A stretch of 6,645 nucleotides of DNA from assembly GCA_003153055.1 (NCBI GenBank), contig PMBV01000357.1:1-6645 (forward strand). The letters run 5' to 3'. A program made the translations under genes and the position numbers. Shown here piece after piece: positions 4,760 through 6,645 of the stretch (its first letter is position 1; the number at the start of each line of letters is the position of its first letter). The DNA is from Myxococcales bacterium. Its GTDB lineage: Bacteria; Myxococcota; Myxococcia; Myxococcales; Myxococcaceae. Under the pieces are notes generated by a model, which was not told where the DNA came from, ran no database searches, and saw only the letters and a list, made by a program, of their open reading frames with translations.

Positions 4760-6391
4760 ATGTTGAAGGACTTGAAAATCAGCGTCCGGCTCAGCGTCGG
4801 CTTTGGCTTCGTGGCGCTGCTCCTCATCGCCATCATGGCCGTCGGCATCACCGGCATGGGCAGCATGAATGAGGCGACCCGGGTGATTGTCCAGGAGCGC
4901 GTCATCAAGATCGCCAGGGGCACGGTGCTGGTCCAGAACACCCTCGACAACGAGCGGCTGCTGCGCAACCTCGTGCTGGTCGACAACGAGACCGAGCTCG
5001 AGAAGTTCCGGCAGACGATTCAACACCACCGCGACGAGATGAACGACGCGGTTCCAGTGATGGAGCGGCTGGTTCACTCCGAGAACGGGAAGAAAATGGT
5101 GGCCGCGGTGACGCGCGCGCTCACCGCCCTCGACGCCAAGTACGCCACGCTCTTCGAGCTGCTCAAGAACGACCGCAAGAAGGCCATCGAGTTCCAGCTC
5201 AACGAGTTCGGGCCGGCCAACGCCGTGCTGCTCAAGGCGGTCAAAGACCTGAGCGACCACGAGTTCGAAGACATGGAGAAGGCTGGCAAGGGCGCCGCCG
5301 ACGATTACTTCACCGCGCGCACGCTGATGCTCTCGGTCGGAGGCCTCGCCCTCCTGCTCTCGGTGGTGCTGGCCTTCTGGCTCACCACCAGCATCTGCAA
5401 GCCGATCAACGAGGCTGTCGGGAGCGCCAACAAGATGGCCGCGGGCGACTTCGACTTCAAGCTCGCCGTGAAGAGCACCAACGAGGTCGGCGTGCTGGCC
5501 GACGCGCTTCGAGCCCTGCATGCGGCGGTCCAGACGATGGTGGCCGACGCGAAGATGCTCTCGAGGTCGGCGGTCGAGGGGAAGCTCTCAACCCGCGCGG
5601 ACGCGACCCGCCACCACGGTGACTTCCACGCCATCGTCAAGGGCGTCAACGATACGCTGGACGCGGTCATCAACCCTTTGAACGTGGCGGCCGGCTATGT
5701 CGATCGCATCGCCAAGGGAGACACGCCGCCGAAGATAACAGACGCGCCTCGCGAGCCCCGCGAACCGAGCCGGCACCTCTCCCCGCGAAGAATGGGGCGG
5801 CCATCAGCCTCGCGGCCGATGAGCCCGGGGACAAGGACTTCACCGCCTATTGAGGGGTGCCGCGCGCCGCTGGGCGAGGTGCTGTTCGAGCTGGGAGGTG
5901 GAGCGACGACTCCCCGGTGCCTGATTGAGGCATCACCTCGAGCGGCACAGCCCTACGATGTAGGTGCTTATGTCGCTGCCCCAGAAGAGGCCGCTTTTGA
6001 TACACACTTCTCCAGCCCCACAGCCCCCGTCGCCCGTGCAGCGTCTGAGGCAGGTCCCATCGCCGATCTTCCGGCAACCGCACCTCCAGCCGCCGTCGAA
6101 ATCTCCGGCGGGAGGACCGCAGGCGTAGTCGAGGTCGGGGAAGAAGCCGGCTTCACACAGACCCACCTGGGGTCGGTCCGGGACGCTCGATCGTCCGGGG
6201 CAGAACGCGAGGGGCGAATCATCGGCGATGGTTTGCTGGGAATCGCCGCTCACCGAAGCATCGCGCACCGAAGCATCGCCCACCGAAGCATCACGTGCCG
6301 ACGCATCACACGTATCGACACCCTCGCCGCAACCCCTCGCACCCCCCAGCAGTGCTCCGAGGAGCAGCATGCCCACCACGTTTCGCGTTGA
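4760..6391 (+). CDS. Disrupted methyl-accepting chemotaxis receptor: sensor and HAMP kept, signalling domain lost
   Basis: Residues 1-328 are a clear chemoreceptor front half. There is a cytoplasmic start (MLKDLKISVRLS), transmembrane helix 1 (about 13-33), a periplasmic four-helix-bundle sensor (about 34-187), transmembrane helix 2 (about 188-210), and a HAMP domain beginning at ICKPINEAV (212-220). Next comes a second HAMP-like module of the serial type (SAVEGKLSTRADATRHHGDF, 270-289; INPLNVAAGYVDRI, 304-317), ending PPKITD (323-328). Intact relatives continue TYNGDFNEIK and then carry the long coiled-coil signalling hairpin that binds CheA and CheW. Here, after base 5743, the frame becomes Arg/Pro/Ser-rich nonsense and runs antisense through the neighbouring lipoprotein gene to 6391, giving 543 codons. 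The real gene therefore ends at 5853 in another frame. Without the signalling hairpin it cannot signal to CheA. An assembly error is the main alternative to a true deletion. Confidence 0.8.
   Translation: MLKDLKISVRLSVGFGFVALLLIAIMAVGITGMGSMNEATRVIVQERVIKIARGTVLVQNTLDNERLLRNLVLVDNETELEKFRQTIQHHRDEMNDAVPVMERLVHSENGKKMVAAVTRALTALDAKYATLFELLKNDRKKAIEFQLNEFGPANAVLLKAVKDLSDHEFEDMEKAGKGAADDYFTARTLMLSVGGLALLLSVVLAFWLTTSICKPINEAVGSANKMAAGDFDFKLAVKSTNEVGVLADALRALHAAVQTMVADAKMLSRSAVEGKLSTRADATRHHGDFHAIVKGVNDTLDAVINPLNVAAGYVDRIAKGDTPPKITDAPREPREPSRHLSPRRMGRPSASRPMSPGTRTSPPIEGCRAPLGEVLFELGGGATTPRCLIEASPRAAQPYDVGAYVAAPEEAAFDTHFSSPTAPVARAASEAGPIADLPATAPPAAVEISGGRTAGVVEVGEEAGFTQTHLGSVRDARSSGAEREGRIIGDGLLGIAAHRSIAHRSIAHRSITCRRITRIDTLAATPRTPQQCSEEQHAHHVSR
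5744..5853 (+). pseudogene. Frameshifted C-terminal tail of the receptor
   Basis: Read in the frame shifted by +2 from the receptor, this stretch ends with a Pro/Ala linker, NGAAISL and DEPGDKDFTAY followed by TGA at 5851-5853. An acidic tail ending in D-x-D-F-x-x-F/Y after a flexible linker is typical of chemoreceptor C-termini. I infer that an internal deletion joined PPKITD to the region just before the last 25 to 35 residues and left the tail out of frame. The exact junction, somewhere in 5744-5775, cannot be set without an intact relative. Confidence 0.55.
5918..5932. terminator. Short dyad between convergent gene ends, weak terminator candidate
   Basis: TGCCT (5918-5922) and AGGCA (5928-5932) surround GATTG, directly next to the stop of the lipoprotein gene and 65 bp after the receptor tail stop. 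The position suits a bidirectional terminator, but the stem is only 5 bp and no T-tract follows on either strand. Confidence 0.2.
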
Positions 6392-6400
6392 CGTTCTCAC
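5933..6400 (-). CDS. Cys-rich predicted lipoprotein with DAS repeats
   Basis: This is a 155-residue exported protein of unknown function. The N-terminus has basic residues (MRTSTR), a hydrophobic core (VVGMLLLGALL, 8-18) and a lipobox-like GGARGC with the candidate lipidated Cys at 24. Arg at -2 is unusual, so plain secretion is possible. Residues 32-51 are four 5-residue repeats of the DAS type, a likely flexible linker, encoded by the 15-bp tandem repeat. The rest carries ten cysteines (67, 82, 94, 107, 109, 117, 121, 127, 133, 152), enough for five disulfides, and includes CTGDGGCGAGEVC (121-133), a spacing common in Cys-rich secreted myxobacterial proteins. The start is GTG 6400, with AAGGGA (complement of 6407-6412) at 6-base spacing. 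It converges with the disrupted receptor, whose open frame overlaps it entirely on the opposite strand. Confidence 0.78.
   Translation of the reverse strand: MRTSTRNVVGMLLLGALLGGARGCGEGVDTCDASARDASVGDASVRDASVSGDSQQTIADDSPLAFCPGRSSVPDRPQVGLCEAGFFPDLDYACGPPAGDFDGGWRCGCRKIGDGTCLRRCTGDGGCGAGEVCIKSGLFWGSDISTYIVGLCRSR
6251..6310. repeat. 15-bp tandem repeat, four units, inside the lipoprotein gene
   Basis: The units CACCGAAGCATCGCG (6251-6265), CACCGAAGCATCGCC (6266-6280), CACCGAAGCATCACG (6281-6295) and TGCCGACGCATCACA (6296-6310) lie head to tail. The first three differ by one to three bases and the fourth is more diverged. On the - strand they encode DASVS, DASVR, DASVG and DASAR. Being a multiple of three, gain or loss of units keeps the frame. 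Confidence 0.9.
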
Positions 6401-6446
6401 GTTTGGTCCCTTTTTCGGCTCCCGGCCCGTTCTTCAACTTCGACAC

Positions 6447-6464
6447 TTGAGGCCCATTTGAGGC
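6447..6464. promoter_or_regulatory. Direct repeat TTGAGGC x2, one helical turn apart
   Basis: TTGAGGC occurs at 6447-6453 and 6458-6464, an 11-bp period, 47-64 bp upstream of the lipoprotein start. In-phase direct repeats at this distance suit an activator site, though no -35/-10 pair is clear. The same 7-mer also occurs at 5925-5931 and, inverted, at 4569-4575, which may be chance. Confidence 0.25.
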
Positions 6465-6473
6465 GACAAGCCT

Positions 6474-6519
6474 ACTTACCAAATCGGCCGGCGCTTCACC
6501 TCATCAAGGGACGGTAAGT
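6474..6519. repeat. Inverted repeat ACTTACC / GGTAAGT upstream of the lipoprotein gene
   Basis: ACTTACC (6474-6480) and GGTAAGT (6513-6519) are perfect 7-bp inverted arms separated by 32 bp. The spacing is too long for a tight hairpin but would suit two half-sites bridged by a regulator. The function is unknown. Confidence 0.3.
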
Positions 6520-6645
6520 GTCCGGTCATCCGCTCAATCGGGTGCAGTTCCCTCTTCGCATTGCCCCTCGTCCCGGATGGAAGCTGCTCTTCCATTTGGC
6601 CCAGCCGGATCGGGGGCCCGGGCGAGCATCACGAGCCCCTCGGCC
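6520..6645. other. Window end without a supported gene; contains a 7-bp hairpin
   Basis: I see no convincing gene here. ATGGAAG (6577-6583) and CTTCCAT (6589-6595) form a perfect 7-bp stem with a CTGCT loop, followed by only two further T's. One - strand frame is open from the window edge to a stop at 6534-6536 (about 37 codons, including LVMLARAPDP) and could be the 3' end of a gene starting outside the window. A + strand frame from ATG 6577 is also open to the edge but has no ribosome site. Neither can be supported on this length. Confidence 0.3.

Noticed and set aside
4501..4872. A 123-codon + strand frame crossing the sigma-54 promoter region.
   Set aside because: It has no ribosome site, overlaps the receptor start out of frame, and its composition is that of non-coding DNA.
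4664..5521. A 285-codon - strand frame under the receptor gene.
   Set aside because: It is antisense to the clear transmembrane, sensor and HAMP coding sequence, and its His/Val/Glu/Leu-rich low-complexity product has no family features.
5744..6391. The receptor as a genuine fusion with a novel 216-residue output domain.
   Set aside because: The tail is the codon-register antisense of a credible lipoprotein gene and has no domain character, and a receptor-like tail in another frame explains the break better.
6440..6480. A second sigma-54 promoter for the lipoprotein gene on the - strand (TGGTAAG...CTTGTC).
   Set aside because: The -12 element is shifted by one base and lacks the essential GC doublet.
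1..6645. CRISPR arrays, tRNA or rRNA genes, insertion sequences, toxin-antitoxin or defence cassettes.
   Set aside because: No direct-repeat/spacer pattern, RNA gene signature, transposase or recognisable defence protein was found on either strand. The only tandem repeat is coding, at 6251-6310.

Overview
This is high-GC DNA. By eye it is about 70% G+C over most of its length and nearer 60% in the first kilobase. It looks like the chromosome of a member of the Myxococcota, probably a Cystobacterineae relative. The reasons are a good sigma-54 promoter, a chemoreceptor of the serial-HAMP type common there, a Cys-rich secreted lipoprotein with Asp-Ala-Ser repeats, and Ala/Leu-rich proteins of unknown function. 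The assignment is an inference from style and gene content, because no rRNA or other taxonomic marker is present.

Layout. (1) Positions 1-995, + strand: an unrecognised, relatively GC-poor gene that may begin before the window. It ends at a strong 11-bp hairpin (1009-1038) lying between convergent genes. (2) Positions 3398-1079, - strand: a compact four-gene run in the order oligoribonuclease (orn), TPR protein, ApaH/PP2A-like metallophosphoesterase, small zinc-ribbon protein. The gaps are 3 to 27 bp, so it is probably one operon. Two of its members act on short RNA or dinucleotide-type substrates, which suggests a role in nucleotide or RNA-end turnover. (3) Positions 3454-4446, + strand: a divergent gene for an all-helical protein of unknown function, with no clear Shine-Dalgarno site and separated from orn by 55 bp holding a 7-bp dyad. 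(4) Positions 4447-4759: a non-coding regulatory region with a near-consensus sigma-54 promoter and an upstream dyad in enhancer position. (5) Positions 4760-5853, + strand: a methyl-accepting chemotaxis receptor that keeps its sensor, membrane and HAMP parts but has lost the whole signalling domain. A short frameshifted piece resembling a receptor C-terminus remains. The open frame runs on as nonsense to 6391, antisense to the next gene. (6) Positions 6400-5933, - strand: a Cys-rich lipoprotein with a 15-bp tandem repeat, preceded by a 245-bp stretch with several short repeats and no gene I can support.

The most notable point is the decayed receptor: an apparently intact sigma-54 promoter and ribosome site drive a gene whose output domain is gone. 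I see no CRISPR array, tRNA, rRNA, insertion sequence or recognisable defence system, and I do not claim a new biological system here.
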